A DNA stretch of 64,000 bases. Source: Campylobacter taeniopygiae. GTDB taxonomy: Bacteria > Campylobacterota > Campylobacteria > Campylobacterales > Campylobacteraceae. A program made the position numbers and the translations under genes. Position 1 is the first letter of the stretch. Each line of letters opens with the position of its first letter. The stretch lies in contig NZ_NXLY01000009.1 of the NCBI RefSeq assembly GCF_005406225.1, forward strand, positions 17,007 to 81,006, given 5' to 3'. Below are positions 8,912 through 16,693 of this stretch, in pieces. The notes below the pieces were generated by a model. The model did not search any database. It was given only the letters and a program-made list of their open reading frames with translations, and was not told the origin of the DNA.

Positions 8912-9462
8912 TGAAACATCTAGTAATAGATATTTTCATTACTTTTTTAAAAAATCCACCTAAACAAGATTTGCTAGAGAAAATTCAAAAAGAACAACTC
9001 TGGCAAAGGTGGTTTTTAAAAAATGAAAATCCTTTACAAAAAGAAGCTTTAAGGCTACTAAGTCATTCTAAAGAAGATGAAAAGGCAATAGGATATGATT
9101 TTACTTGTCTTTTTTTAAGCGATATTGATTTTGTCGAAGCTCCGCCTTATGCTTCTTTTTATCTTGATAAAGATAAAGAAATTTACTCAAGTAATTCTGA
9201 AAAAGTCAAAAATATCTTTTTAAAATACAATTTTTTAAATTTTTTAGAAAATGAACCTCAAGATAGCTTGATTAATGAACTTTTATTTATCAAAGAATTG
9301 CTAAAAAATGATGACAAAAAAACCTTGAAAGAATTTTTAGAAAAAGAGTTTTTCACTTGGTTTAATACTTGGAACGATGACTTGGAAAAAGCAGCAAAAA
9401 GCGATTTTTATAGAGGTTTAGCTATGCTTATGGGAGATTTTTTTAATGATTTGAAAAATTAA
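8911..9462 (+). CDS. TorD/DmsD-family assembly chaperone
   Basis: A 183-residue protein predicted to bind the DmsA twin-arginine signal and aid cofactor loading before export. The TorD-family motif EAPPYASFYLDKD is present at about residues 75-87, and the last gene of a dms operon is the usual place for such a chaperone. The second family motif (normally around HxxxW) is only partly kept: FFTWFNTW lacks the histidine. The start overlaps dmsC by one base (TAATG). The stop codon lies inside the NssR-like box of the next gene. Confidence 0.8.
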   Translation: MKHLVIDIFITFLKNPPKQDLLEKIQKEQLWQRWFLKNENPLQKEALRLLSHSKEDEKAIGYDFTCLFLSDIDFVEAPPYASFYLDKDKEIYSSNSEKVKNIFLKYNFLNFLENEPQDSLINELLFIKELLKNDDKKTLKEFLEKEFFTWFNTWNDDLEKAAKSDFYRGLAMLMGDFFNDLKN

Positions 9463-9472
9463 CATAGGTTAT
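9459..9472 (+). promoter_or_regulatory. NssR-type operator upstream of cgb
   Basis: TTAACATAGGTTAT matches the TTAAC-N4-GTTAA consensus I recall for the Campylobacter nitrosative-stress regulator NssR, with one mismatch in the last base. Its centre is about 40 bases upstream of the transcription start predicted from the cgb -10 box, the position expected for a class II Crp/Fnr-type activator. The left half overlaps the stop codon of the chaperone gene. Confidence 0.65.
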
Positions 9473-9492
9473 TTTTTTATCCTTTGATTTTA

Positions 9493-9498
9493 TATATA
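9493..9498 (+). promoter_or_regulatory. -10 box of cgb
   Basis: TATAAT, 37 bases upstream of the cgb ATG. No obvious -35 element is present, as expected for an activator-dependent promoter; the NssR-like box takes that place. Confidence 0.65.
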
Positions 9499-9534
9499 AT
9501 TGCCTTGCTATCAAAAATATATCGAAGGAAAAAT

Positions 9535-9954
9535 ATGACTCAAGAACAAATTCAAATCATTAAAGATTGTGTCCCTATTTTACAAAAAAATGGAGAGGAT
9601 TTAACAAAAGAATTTTATAAAATTATGTTTAATGATTATCCTGAGGTCAAGCCTATGTTTAATATGGAAAAACAAATTTCAGGAGAGCAGCCAAAAGCTT
9701 TAGCGATGGCAATTTTAATCGCGGCCAAAAATATAGATGATTTAGAAAAAATGAGGTCTTTTGTTGATAAAGTCGCTATAACTCATGTAAATTTAGGAGT
9801 TAAAGAAGAACATTATCCTATAGTTGGTGCTTGTCTTTTAAAAGCCATAAAAAATCTTTTAAATCCAGATGAAACCACTCTTAAAGCTTGGGAAGTTGCT
9901 TATAATAAAATAGCTAAATTTTATATCGATATAGAACAAAATAATTCTATATAA
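9535..9954 (+). CDS. cgb: Single-domain haemoglobin Cgb
   Basis: Haem protein that detoxifies nitric oxide, giving resistance to nitrosative stress in Campylobacter. The start at 9535 is chosen because GAAGGA precedes it (9524-9529) and the product, 139 residues, then has the usual single-domain globin length; an upstream TTG at 9484 would include promoter sequence. The proximal histidine lies in AITHVNLGV, and KEFYKIMF contains the B10 tyrosine expected for NO dioxygenase globins. There is no FAD/NAD reductase domain, unlike flavohaemoglobins. The box and promoter upstream support control by NssR, whose gene is not in this window. Confidence 0.93.
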   Translation: MTQEQIQIIKDCVPILQKNGEDLTKEFYKIMFNDYPEVKPMFNMEKQISGEQPKALAMAILIAAKNIDDLEKMRSFVDKVAITHVNLGVKEEHYPIVGACLLKAIKNLLNPDETTLKAWEVAYNKIAKFYIDIEQNNSI

Positions 9955-9964
9955 TAAAATCATT

Positions 9965-10002
9965 ATTTGCTTAAATTATAGATATTAAAAATTTAAGCAA
10001 AT
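9965..10002. terminator. 13-bp perfect inverted repeat between cgb and the convergent exporter
   Basis: ATTTGCTTAAATT at 9965-9977 is the exact reverse complement of AATTTAAGCAAAT at 9990-10002, with a 12-base loop. Placed 10 bases after the cgb stop, it probably ends cgb transcription, although no long T run follows. The remaining DNA to 10227 is AT-rich and shows no gene. Confidence 0.5.
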
Positions 10003-10227
10003 AGGCAAAACTGTATTTAAACAATATTGCTAAATTAAAAGCCAAATGAAATTGAAAAATGTAATAAAAAGTCAAATTATGAAAAATAAATCGTCAAATT
10101 AATTTTTTTAAAGATTAGCAAATCAATTAAATTTTTATATACAAAACCTTAACTAGTTTTACAATTTCAATTTTTAAATTCTACAAAAAAGTATTTTGTT
10201 ATTTAAATTTAAAATTATCGTAAAATT

Positions 10228-11862
10228 TCACTCAAATTCAGCAATCAAACTTTTAGCTTTTTCTTTGATATTTTCACCTTTTAACTCGCTTATATTGCCT
10301 TCTTGTGCAAGTAAAATTCGATCAGCGCTATCAAAATAAGCATCATCATGGGTAATAGCAAAAATAGTTTTACCTTGTTCTTTTAATAAAGGTAAAAGTT
10401 TTTTATAGAAAAATTTTCTAAATACCGGATCTTGATCTGCAGCCCATTCATCAAGAATTAAAACATCCCTTTGCTCTAGCAAAGCTATAAGCATAGCTAA
10501 ACGCTTTTTTTGCCCTGTAGAAAGCTTGGTAAAAGTTAATTCATTATCCACAACACTTGTTTTATTTTCAAGCTCTAAAAAATTAAGCCAAAAAGCAATT
10601 TTTTCTTCGCTTGCAAAACCATTTTTACTTAAGGTTTTGCTAAAAAGATGAAAATCGCTAAAAACTGCAGAAATAAGCGATCTGTATTTTTTTAAGCTTT
10701 TTTCATCATCAATTCGCATATTATCCACATAAATTTCGCCATCACTTGGTTTAAAAAGTCCTGCTAAAAGCATACAAAAAGTTGATTTTCCACTTCCATT
10801 TTTGCCGATTAAAAATATAAGTTCTCCTTTTTTTATATCAATACTTACAGGATTTAAGCTGAAATTCTCTTCATAAGAAAAAGAAACATTTTTAAAAGAA
10901 ATTTGTTTCCAATCTTTAATATAATCTATCTTTTTAAAACCTTCTTTATATTCATCTAATTCTAATTTTTCGATTTTATCTAAAGCAATTTTTGCTAAAA
11001 GCAAAGTAGGAAAAGAAGAGATCATAGAAACCAAAGGAGTTCTTAAAAATAAAATAGAAAGAGCTATAGTGGTTGCCTCATTTACACTTGCTAGATTATA
11101 TTTTAAAGCTAAAAAAAACTCCATACCCACTAAAGCTAAAAGTGTTACGTTTGTCCAATTGTTTGATAAATTATTAAAAAGATTGCCTAAAGTGCTATTT
11201 ATCTTTTTTGCTTTTGCATTATTTTCAAATTCAAGCTCATAATAAAGCTTAGCTCTATCTTGATTGATTAAAAGTTCTTTATGACCATCAAGTATATTTT
11301 GATAATTGTTTTGCAAAGTATCATCATTTTCTCTAGCCTTACGAAAATAATAATAAACTTTCATCATTAAAAAATGATTTGTTATAAAAACAATTGCGAT
11401 CCAAACCGCACAAAAAATAAAAATTTCAACAGAAAGATAACACAAATAAACACTCGTGCAAAAAATCAAAATGCTTGATTGCAAAAAATCAGGCAAACGC
11501 AAAAGCCCAAAAGATATATTTCTAACATCAGATCCTAAAGATGCTAAAATTCTTGCTTTTCCTACCTTAGCCACTCGAAGCAAAGGAGTGTCTAAAATTT
11601 GCTTTACAATACGCTTTTGCATTTTAAAAATAAAATTTTGTCCAAAAATACTCAATCCAAGTTCTACTATAGTCGAACTTGTAAAAAAAACTAAAAGTAA
11701 AATTAGAAAATAAAAAATAGGTATATTTTGCGCACTTTTAAGCAAATAATCATTGATAAAAATTAGAGTAAAAACCCCTACAGTACTCGTTATAAAAGAA
11801 AAAAACAAAAAGGATAAAAATTTTAACTTATTATTTTTAAGCATTTCAACAATAAAAGACAT
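10228..11862 (-). CDS. Cyclic-peptide-type ABC exporter (fused permease and ATPase)
   Basis: Half-size exporter of 544 residues: six membrane segments in about residues 15-290, then a nucleotide-binding domain with Walker A at 353-361 (GKNGSGKST), the signature LSTGQ at 447-451 and Walker B ending Asp471-Glu472. The LSTGQKKRLAM form and the short length are those of the PvdE/SyrD/YojI group, which exports cyclic or lasso peptides and siderophore precursors. No peptide synthetase or precursor gene is nearby, so the substrate is unknown; a defence role against toxic peptides is one possibility. I recall the C. jejuni equivalent, Cj1587c, next to cgb in the same way. Confidence 0.88.
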   Translation of the reverse strand: MSFIVEMLKNNKLKFLSFLFFSFITSTVGVFTLIFINDYLLKSAQNIPIFYFLILLLVFFTSSTIVELGLSIFGQNFIFKMQKRIVKQILDTPLLRVAKVGKARILASLGSDVRNISFGLLRLPDFLQSSILIFCTSVYLCYLSVEIFIFCAVWIAIVFITNHFLMMKVYYYFRKARENDDTLQNNYQNILDGHKELLINQDRAKLYYELEFENNAKAKKINSTLGNLFNNLSNNWTNVTLLALVGMEFFLALKYNLASVNEATTIALSILFLRTPLVSMISSFPTLLLAKIALDKIEKLELDEYKEGFKKIDYIKDWKQISFKNVSFSYEENFSLNPVSIDIKKGELIFLIGKNGSGKSTFCMLLAGLFKPSDGEIYVDNMRIDDEKSLKKYRSLISAVFSDFHLFSKTLSKNGFASEEKIAFWLNFLELENKTSVVDNELTFTKLSTGQKKRLAMLIALLEQRDVLILDEWAADQDPVFRKFFYKKLLPLLKEQGKTIFAITHDDAYFDSADRILLAQEGNISELKGENIKEKAKSLIAEFE

Positions 11863-11885
11863 TTTTTCAACTCCAAATAATTTTT

Positions 11886-11891
11886 ATTATA
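11886..11891 (-). promoter_or_regulatory. -10 box of the ABC exporter gene
   Basis: Minus-strand GTTATAAT, an extended -10 element about 24 bases upstream of the exporter start codon. The remaining 11892-11989 must also hold the promoter of the divergent fmt gene; a TTAGATAC near 11954 is a weak candidate. Confidence 0.5.
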
Positions 11892-11989
11892 ACATTTTTA
11901 AAATGATAAAAAATAAAGTAATGATTAAAGATAAAGCATTTTTAAATTCAAATTAGATACCATTTCAAAAAAATATCAAGATGGATCTA

Positions 11990-12907
11990 ATGAAAAAAAT
12001 AATTTTTATGGGAACCCCAGCTTATGCAACTTGCATTTTAAAAGCTCTTTTAGAAAATGAGAATTTTAACATCGTAGCACTTTTTACCCAACCCGATAAA
12101 GCAGTAGGTAGAAAACAAATTTTAACTCCAAGCCATACAAAAGCTTTTTTAAGCAGTCATTCTTCTTGTATTCCGATTTTTACGCCTAAATCATTAAAAG
12201 ATGAAGCAACCATTAAGCAAATTAACGACTTAAAACCCGATTTTATCGTAGTGGCTGCTTATGGAAAAATTTTACCTAAAGCCATTTTAGATATAGCTCC
12301 TTGTGTAAATTTACATGCTTCTTTATTGCCAAAATATCGCGGTGCTAGCCCTATTCAAAGCGCGATTTTAAATGGCGATGAAAAAAGTGGGGTTTGCACT
12401 ATGCTTATGGAAGAAGGGCTTGATACAGGTGCTATACTTGAAAGTTTAGAATGTGATATTAAAGATAAAAATTCAAGCGAAGTTTTTGAAATATTGGCTA
12501 ATTTAGCTGCAAAGCTTATCATTTCCACTCTTTTAAATTTTAAAAATTTAGTCCCTAAAAAACAAGATGAAAATTTAGCAACTCAATGTGCAAAAATAAA
12601 AAAAGAAGATGGGATGATTACATTAAACAACGCAAGAGAAATTTATCAAAAATATCTCGCTTTTACCCCTTGGCCAAATATTTTTTTAGCTAATGGTTTG
12701 AAATTTTTAGAATTAGAACTTGTAGATGAAAATAAAATATTTAAACAAGAAGGAGAAATTCTAGAATTAGACAAAGAAAGTTTTTTACTATCTTGTAAGC
12801 AAGGTATTTTGCGTATAAAAAAATTACAAGAAAGTGGAAAAAAAATCCTTGATGGGCGTACTTATTTAAATGGAAAGAGGTTAAAAGTTGGAGATTATTT
12901 GCATTGA
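11990..12907 (+). CDS. fmt: Methionyl-tRNA formyltransferase
   Basis: Formylates initiator methionyl-tRNA using 10-formyltetrahydrofolate. The 305-residue protein opens MKKIIFMGTPAYA and contains the formyltransferase motif region NLHASLLPKYRGASPIQSAI (about residues 105-124), with the catalytic Asn-His pair and the later Asp (EEGLDTGAIL). An in-frame ATG three codons upstream (11981) is possible, but the family starts at MKK. The 3' end overlaps birA by 20 bases. It begins the long plus-strand housekeeping run. Confidence 0.94.
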   Translation: MKKIIFMGTPAYATCILKALLENENFNIVALFTQPDKAVGRKQILTPSHTKAFLSSHSSCIPIFTPKSLKDEATIKQINDLKPDFIVVAAYGKILPKAILDIAPCVNLHASLLPKYRGASPIQSAILNGDEKSGVCTMLMEEGLDTGAILESLECDIKDKNSSEVFEILANLAAKLIISTLLNFKNLVPKKQDENLATQCAKIKKEDGMITLNNAREIYQKYLAFTPWPNIFLANGLKFLELELVDENKIFKQEGEILELDKESFLLSCKQGILRIKKLQESGKKILDGRTYLNGKRLKVGDYLH

Positions 12908-13523
12908 AAGTATAAATTCAACCCATCTTTTTTTATGTGAGCAAATTCGCAGTGGAAAAATAACAAAAAATACCGCTTTATATGCCCTAGAACAAACTCA
13001 AGGAATAGGAAGTAGAGAAAATTCATGGCAAAGCTCGAAAGGAAATTTGCATCTTTCTTTTTGCTTAAAAGAAGAAAATTTACCTAAAGATTTACCTTTA
13101 GCTTCTGTTAGTATTTATTTTGCCTATTTGATCAAAGAAATTTTAGCAGATAAGGGTTCTAAAATATGGCTTAAATGGCCAAATGATTTGTATTTAGATG
13201 ATAAAAAAGCGGGTGGAGTTATGAGTACAAAAATTTCTGATTTTATCATCGGAGGAGTGGGATTAAATATCACTTTTGCTCCAGAAAATAGAGCTTTATG
13301 CGATATTAAAATTTCCATTGAAAATTTAGTTAAAGAGTTTATAAAAAAGCTAGAAAAAAAAATTTTATGGAAGAATATTTTTAGCAAGTATATGTTAGAA
13401 TTTGAAAAATCAAGACATTTTAGCATCCATTATGAAGGCAAAATTTTTTCACTTAAAGATGCTTGTTTGTATCAAGATGGATCAATTTTATTAGACAATA
13501 AAAGGGTATATAGTTTAAGATGA
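12888..13523 (+). CDS. birA: Biotin-[acetyl-CoA carboxylase] ligase
   Basis: Attaches biotin to the carboxyl-carrier protein of acetyl-CoA carboxylase. The 211-residue protein has the ligase motif QTQGIGSRENSWQSSKGNLH (biotin/ATP loop, G-rich) and the central stretch WLKWPNDLYLDDKKAGGVM. There is no N-terminal DNA-binding domain, so it is the non-regulatory short form. It starts with TTG at 12888, preceded by AAGAGG, inside the end of fmt. Its stop overlaps the parA start by 4 bases. Confidence 0.92.
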   Translation: MEIICIESINSTHLFLCEQIRSGKITKNTALYALEQTQGIGSRENSWQSSKGNLHLSFCLKEENLPKDLPLASVSIYFAYLIKEILADKGSKIWLKWPNDLYLDDKKAGGVMSTKISDFIIGGVGLNITFAPENRALCDIKISIENLVKEFIKKLEKKILWKNIFSKYMLEFEKSRHFSIHYEGKIFSLKDACLYQDGSILLDNKRVYSLR

Positions 13524-14305
13524 GCGAGATTATCACAATAGCAAATCAAAAAGGCGGCGTAGGCAAAACAACAACAGCTGTAAATTTAGCAGCTTCTTTA
13601 GCGGTAGCAGAAAAAAAAGTGCTTTTGATTGATGTCGATCCTCAAGCCAATGCTACAACAGGACTTGGCTTTAACCGCAATAATTATGAATATAATATTT
13701 ATCATGTTTTTATAGGTAGGAAAAAACTTTCTGATATTATTTTAAAAACAGAATTACCACAACTTCATTTAGCCCCATCAAATATTGGACTTGTAGGTAT
13801 AGAGCAAGAACTTGCTAAGGGCGAAAATAATGAAAAGAAAACCGTATTAAAAAATCAAATTCAAGAAGTTTTAGATGAATATGATTTTATCATTATAGAT
13901 TCTCCTCCAGCACTTGGAAGTATCACTATCAATGCCTTTGCGGCAAGTGATAGTGTTATTATTCCTATACAATGTGAATTTTACGCACTTGAAGGTGTTG
14001 CCATGGTTTTAAACACCATTAAAATCATCAAAAAAACACTCAATCCAAAACTTAAAGTAAGAGGTTTCTTGCCAACCATGTATAGCTCTCAAAACAATCT
14101 TTCTAAAGATGTAGTAGAAGATTTAAAGCAAAATTTCAAAAAACAGCTTTTTACAATCAATGGCAATGAAGATGATTTTATTGTTATTCCACGCAATGTT
14201 AAATTGGCAGAAAGCCCTAGTTTTGGCAAACCTATCATACTTTATGATATAAAATCGCCTGGATCTTTAGCTTATCAAAATTTAGCTTATTCAATTTTAG
14301 GATAA
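13520..14305 (+). CDS. parA: Chromosome partitioning ATPase ParA (Soj)
   Basis: Walker-type ATPase that, with ParB, segregates the chromosome origin region. Of 261 residues, the deviant Walker A KGGVGKTTT is at 11-19, the D-rich A' motif IDVDPQANATTGLG follows at about 37-50, and Walker B is IIIDSPPALG. The short form without an N-terminal HTH is that of chromosomal Soj proteins. It overlaps birA by 4 bases and is followed directly by parB, the universal arrangement. Confidence 0.95.
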   Translation: MSEIITIANQKGGVGKTTTAVNLAASLAVAEKKVLLIDVDPQANATTGLGFNRNNYEYNIYHVFIGRKKLSDIILKTELPQLHLAPSNIGLVGIEQELAKGENNEKKTVLKNQIQEVLDEYDFIIIDSPPALGSITINAFAASDSVIIPIQCEFYALEGVAMVLNTIKIIKKTLNPKLKVRGFLPTMYSSQNNLSKDVVEDLKQNFKKQLFTINGNEDDFIVIPRNVKLAESPSFGKPIILYDIKSPGSLAYQNLAYSILG

Positions 14306-14308
14306 AAA

Positions 14309-15148
14309 ATGGGATTAAATAAAGACAGAGGCTTAAAAAGCCTTATGGGAAATGTAGAAGAGGTATATACTAGAGAACTTGGACTTGATAAAAATCAGGT
14401 CAAGCTTATCGAAATTGAAAAAATTATCCCAAATCCCTTCCAACCAAGAAAAGTTTTTGATGAAACAGCTTTAAATGAACTTGCAAATTCCATCAAAGAA
14501 TACGGATTAATACAACCTATTATTGTATTACAAAAAGAGGATAAATTTATTTTAGTCGCAGGAGAAAGAAGACTAAGGGCTACTCAAATTTTAGGCGAAG
14601 AAAATATATTAGCTTTTGTATCCGATAGAGATGAAATCAAACTTAGAGAACTTGCTCTTATAGAAAATATACAAAGAGAGAATTTAAATCCTATAGAACT
14701 TGCTCATTCTTATAGAGATTTAATCGAAGTGCATAATATCACTCAAGAAAATTTAGCCGAACTCATTCACAAAAGCAGAACACAAATCACCAACACTCTA
14801 AGACTTTTAAATTTAGACAGCCGAACTCAAAAACTTATCATTGAAGGTAAAATCTCTCAAGGCCATGCTAAAGTTTTAGTTGGCTTAAATGAAAAAGATG
14901 AAAAAATGCTCGTTGATAGCATCATAGGTCAAAAACTCAATGTAAGAGAAACAGAAAAAATTGTTCAAAAGTTAAAAAATAAAGAAAAAATCGAAGAAAA
15001 AGAAGATGTGGAATTTGAAAATTCCATGCAAAATTTAAAGCAAACTCTAGGCAAATTTGGCTTCTCTTGCACTCATAAGAAAAATAATTTTATTATTCAT
15101 TTAGAAAATATCGCTGAAATTAATAAATTGATTAAATTTTTTAATTAA
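14309..15148 (+). CDS. parB: Chromosome partitioning protein ParB (Spo0J)
   Basis: CTP-dependent DNA clamp that loads at parS sites and works with ParA. The 279-residue protein has the ParB/Srx N-terminal domain with IIPNPFQPRKVFDE (about 36-49), the CTP-binding GERRLRA (about 87-93) and ENIQRENLNPIE, then the HTH region around TQENLAELIHKSRTQITNTLRLLNL. It starts 3 bases after parA. I did not find a clear parS site by eye in this window. Confidence 0.95.
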   Translation: MGLNKDRGLKSLMGNVEEVYTRELGLDKNQVKLIEIEKIIPNPFQPRKVFDETALNELANSIKEYGLIQPIIVLQKEDKFILVAGERRLRATQILGEENILAFVSDRDEIKLRELALIENIQRENLNPIELAHSYRDLIEVHNITQENLAELIHKSRTQITNTLRLLNLDSRTQKLIIEGKISQGHAKVLVGLNEKDEKMLVDSIIGQKLNVRETEKIVQKLKNKEKIEEKEDVEFENSMQNLKQTLGKFGFSCTHKKNNFIIHLENIAEINKLIKFFN

Positions 15149-15176
15149 TTTAACGCAATTCTTATGTTTTATATGT

Positions 15177-15182
15177 TAGAAT
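15177..15182 (+). promoter_or_regulatory. Candidate -10 box of the ATP synthase operon
   Basis: TTAGAAT (-10 TAGAAT) 43 bases before the first atp gene, in the only gap of appreciable size (76 bases) between parB and atp. The preceding DNA is T-rich. It suggests separate transcription of the atp cluster. Confidence 0.5.
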
Positions 15183-15224
15183 AAAAAGTTTTTTTAGGAA
15201 TTATAGCAAAAAAGGGAAATTTTT

Positions 15225-15662
15225 ATGTTTGAAGATATGCATCCATCTATAATGTTTGCTACTATGGCTATCTTTTTGGCTATGATAGTCATTTTAAATA
15301 CTATGCTATATAAACCTCTTTTAAAATCTATAGATGAAAGAAATGATTCTATTAAAAATGATGAAAATAAAGCAAAACAATATTCTCAAGATATATCAAG
15401 TGCAAATGATGAAGTTGAAGCAATTTATGCTAATGCTAGAGAAGAAGTTTTTAAGATCAAGCAGCAAGCTATCAATGCTGCTAAAGAAGAGGCGGAGCAA
15501 GTTGTTAAGGCCAAAAAAGAAGAATTAGAGCGAAGGATGAGTAATTTTTATTTGGAACTCGAAAATCAAAAAAAAGAATTTAAAGCAAATTTGGATCAAT
15601 ATTTGCCAGATTTAAAGCAAACTTTGCAAAACAATATTAAAAAAATAGGAATAAAAGAATGA
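15225..15662 (+). CDS. atpF': ATP synthase Fo subunit b' (AtpF')
   Basis: Peripheral-stalk subunit of the F1Fo ATP synthase, 145 residues: a membrane segment at about 7-27 (MFATMAIFLAMIVILNTML) followed by a long charged helix predicted to form a coiled coil, ending in LDQYLPDLKQTLQNNIK. Two b-type genes in a row (this and the next) are the Campylobacterota arrangement of a heterodimeric b/b' stalk. It overlaps the next gene by 4 bases. The a and c subunit genes are not here. Confidence 0.9.
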   Translation: MFEDMHPSIMFATMAIFLAMIVILNTMLYKPLLKSIDERNDSIKNDENKAKQYSQDISSANDEVEAIYANAREEVFKIKQQAINAAKEEAEQVVKAKKEELERRMSNFYLELENQKKEFKANLDQYLPDLKQTLQNNIKKIGIKE

Positions 15663-16159
15663 AAATTTTTTACAGTCTCATTTTATTAAGCCCTATATAT
15701 GCAATGGCTGCAACTGAGTATGATATTGTTCCTAGAACTATTAATTTTTTAATTTTTATAGCCATTTTATATTATTTTTCAGCAAATTTTTTTAAGAATT
15801 TTTATAAAAATCGTATTATAAAAATTTCTTCTAAAATTGATGAAATTCAAAAAAACCTCTTAGAAAGTAAAGCGAAAAAAATCGATATAATGAAAAAAAT
15901 CGAAGAGGCAAAGGCTAATTCTGTAGCAGCTATATCTATGGCTAAAAAAGAAGCAGATGCTCATGCTCAAAAAATCAAAGAAGAAGCTCAAAGTGAAATT
16001 GCTTTACTTGAGCAAAATTTTGAAGAACAGAAAAAATATGAATTAAGAAAAATGAAAAAAGAGGTTGTTTCATCTGTCTTGCAAGAAATTTTTGAAGATC
16101 CAAATATAAGCTTAAAACAAAATGAAATTATAGATATTATATCAAAGAAAGTGTCTTAA
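15659..16159 (+). CDS. atpF: ATP synthase Fo subunit b
   Basis: Second peripheral-stalk b-type subunit, 166 residues. It begins with a signal-like hydrophobic stretch (residues 1-17, ending YAMAA), has a second membrane segment at about 29-46, and continues as a charged coiled coil with many Lys, Glu and Ala. It overlaps atpF' by 4 bases and atpH follows after one base. The pairing of two b subunits fits assembly as a heterodimer. Confidence 0.9.
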   Translation: MKIFYSLILLSPIYAMAATEYDIVPRTINFLIFIAILYYFSANFFKNFYKNRIIKISSKIDEIQKNLLESKAKKIDIMKKIEEAKANSVAAISMAKKEADAHAQKIKEEAQSEIALLEQNFEEQKKYELRKMKKEVVSSVLQEIFEDPNISLKQNEIIDIISKKVS

Positions 16160-16160
16160 C

Positions 16161-16682
16161 ATGGATAATTTAATTGCAAAAAAATACGCAAAAGCTATCA
16201 TTGAAAGAACAGATATGGAAGATTTTTACCATCGTTTATCTGTTTTAAATTCTGCTTTTTGTATGCCTAAATTTAAGGATATTGTCAATTCTAGCCAAAT
16301 TCAAAAAGATAGAAAATTGGATTTATTGAATTCTTTTTTTGAAAAAGCAAATCCGAATTTCATCAATTTTTTAAAAATATTATTAAAAAATTCAAGACTT
16401 GATTATATTCCGCAAATTTTCAAGGAACTCCAAAGACAAAAGGCTCTTAAAGAAAATATATGCCAAGGCGTTGTATATTCAAAAGAAGCCTTGAGTGATG
16501 ATAAAATAAAAGAACTTGAAAATAAGCTTAATTTGAAACTAAATACAAAAATCAAACTAAAAAATGAAATAGGTCAAAACGATGGTGTTAAAATTTACTT
16601 AGAAGAATTAGGCTGTGAAATTGCTTTTTCAATGAAAGCTTTTCAAAATAAAATAAGTGAATATATACTTAAAATTATTTAA
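16161..16682 (+). CDS. atpH: ATP synthase F1 subunit delta
   Basis: Joins the peripheral stalk to the top of F1. The 173-residue protein has the delta/OSCP pattern: an N-terminal helical domain starting [12 protein letters not shown] and a C-terminal part with [19 protein letters not shown], equivalent to the conserved delta C-terminal region. Position between atpF and atpA, with gaps of 1 and 11 bases, confirms the call. Confidence 0.92.
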   Translation: MDNLIAKKYAKAIIERTDMEDFYHRLSVLNSAFCMPKFKDIVNSSQIQKDRKLDLLNSFFEKANPNFINFLKILLKNSRLDYIPQIFKELQRQKALKENICQGVVYSKEALSDDKIKELENKLNLKLNTKIKLKNEIGQNDGVKIYLEELGCEIAFSMKAFQNKISEYILKII

Positions 16683-16693
16683 GGAGAATATGT

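Noticed and set aside
13520..15148. A parS centromere site inside or beside parAB
   Set aside because: I found no sequence close to the TGTTNCACGTGAAACA-type consensus by eye, so no site is claimed.
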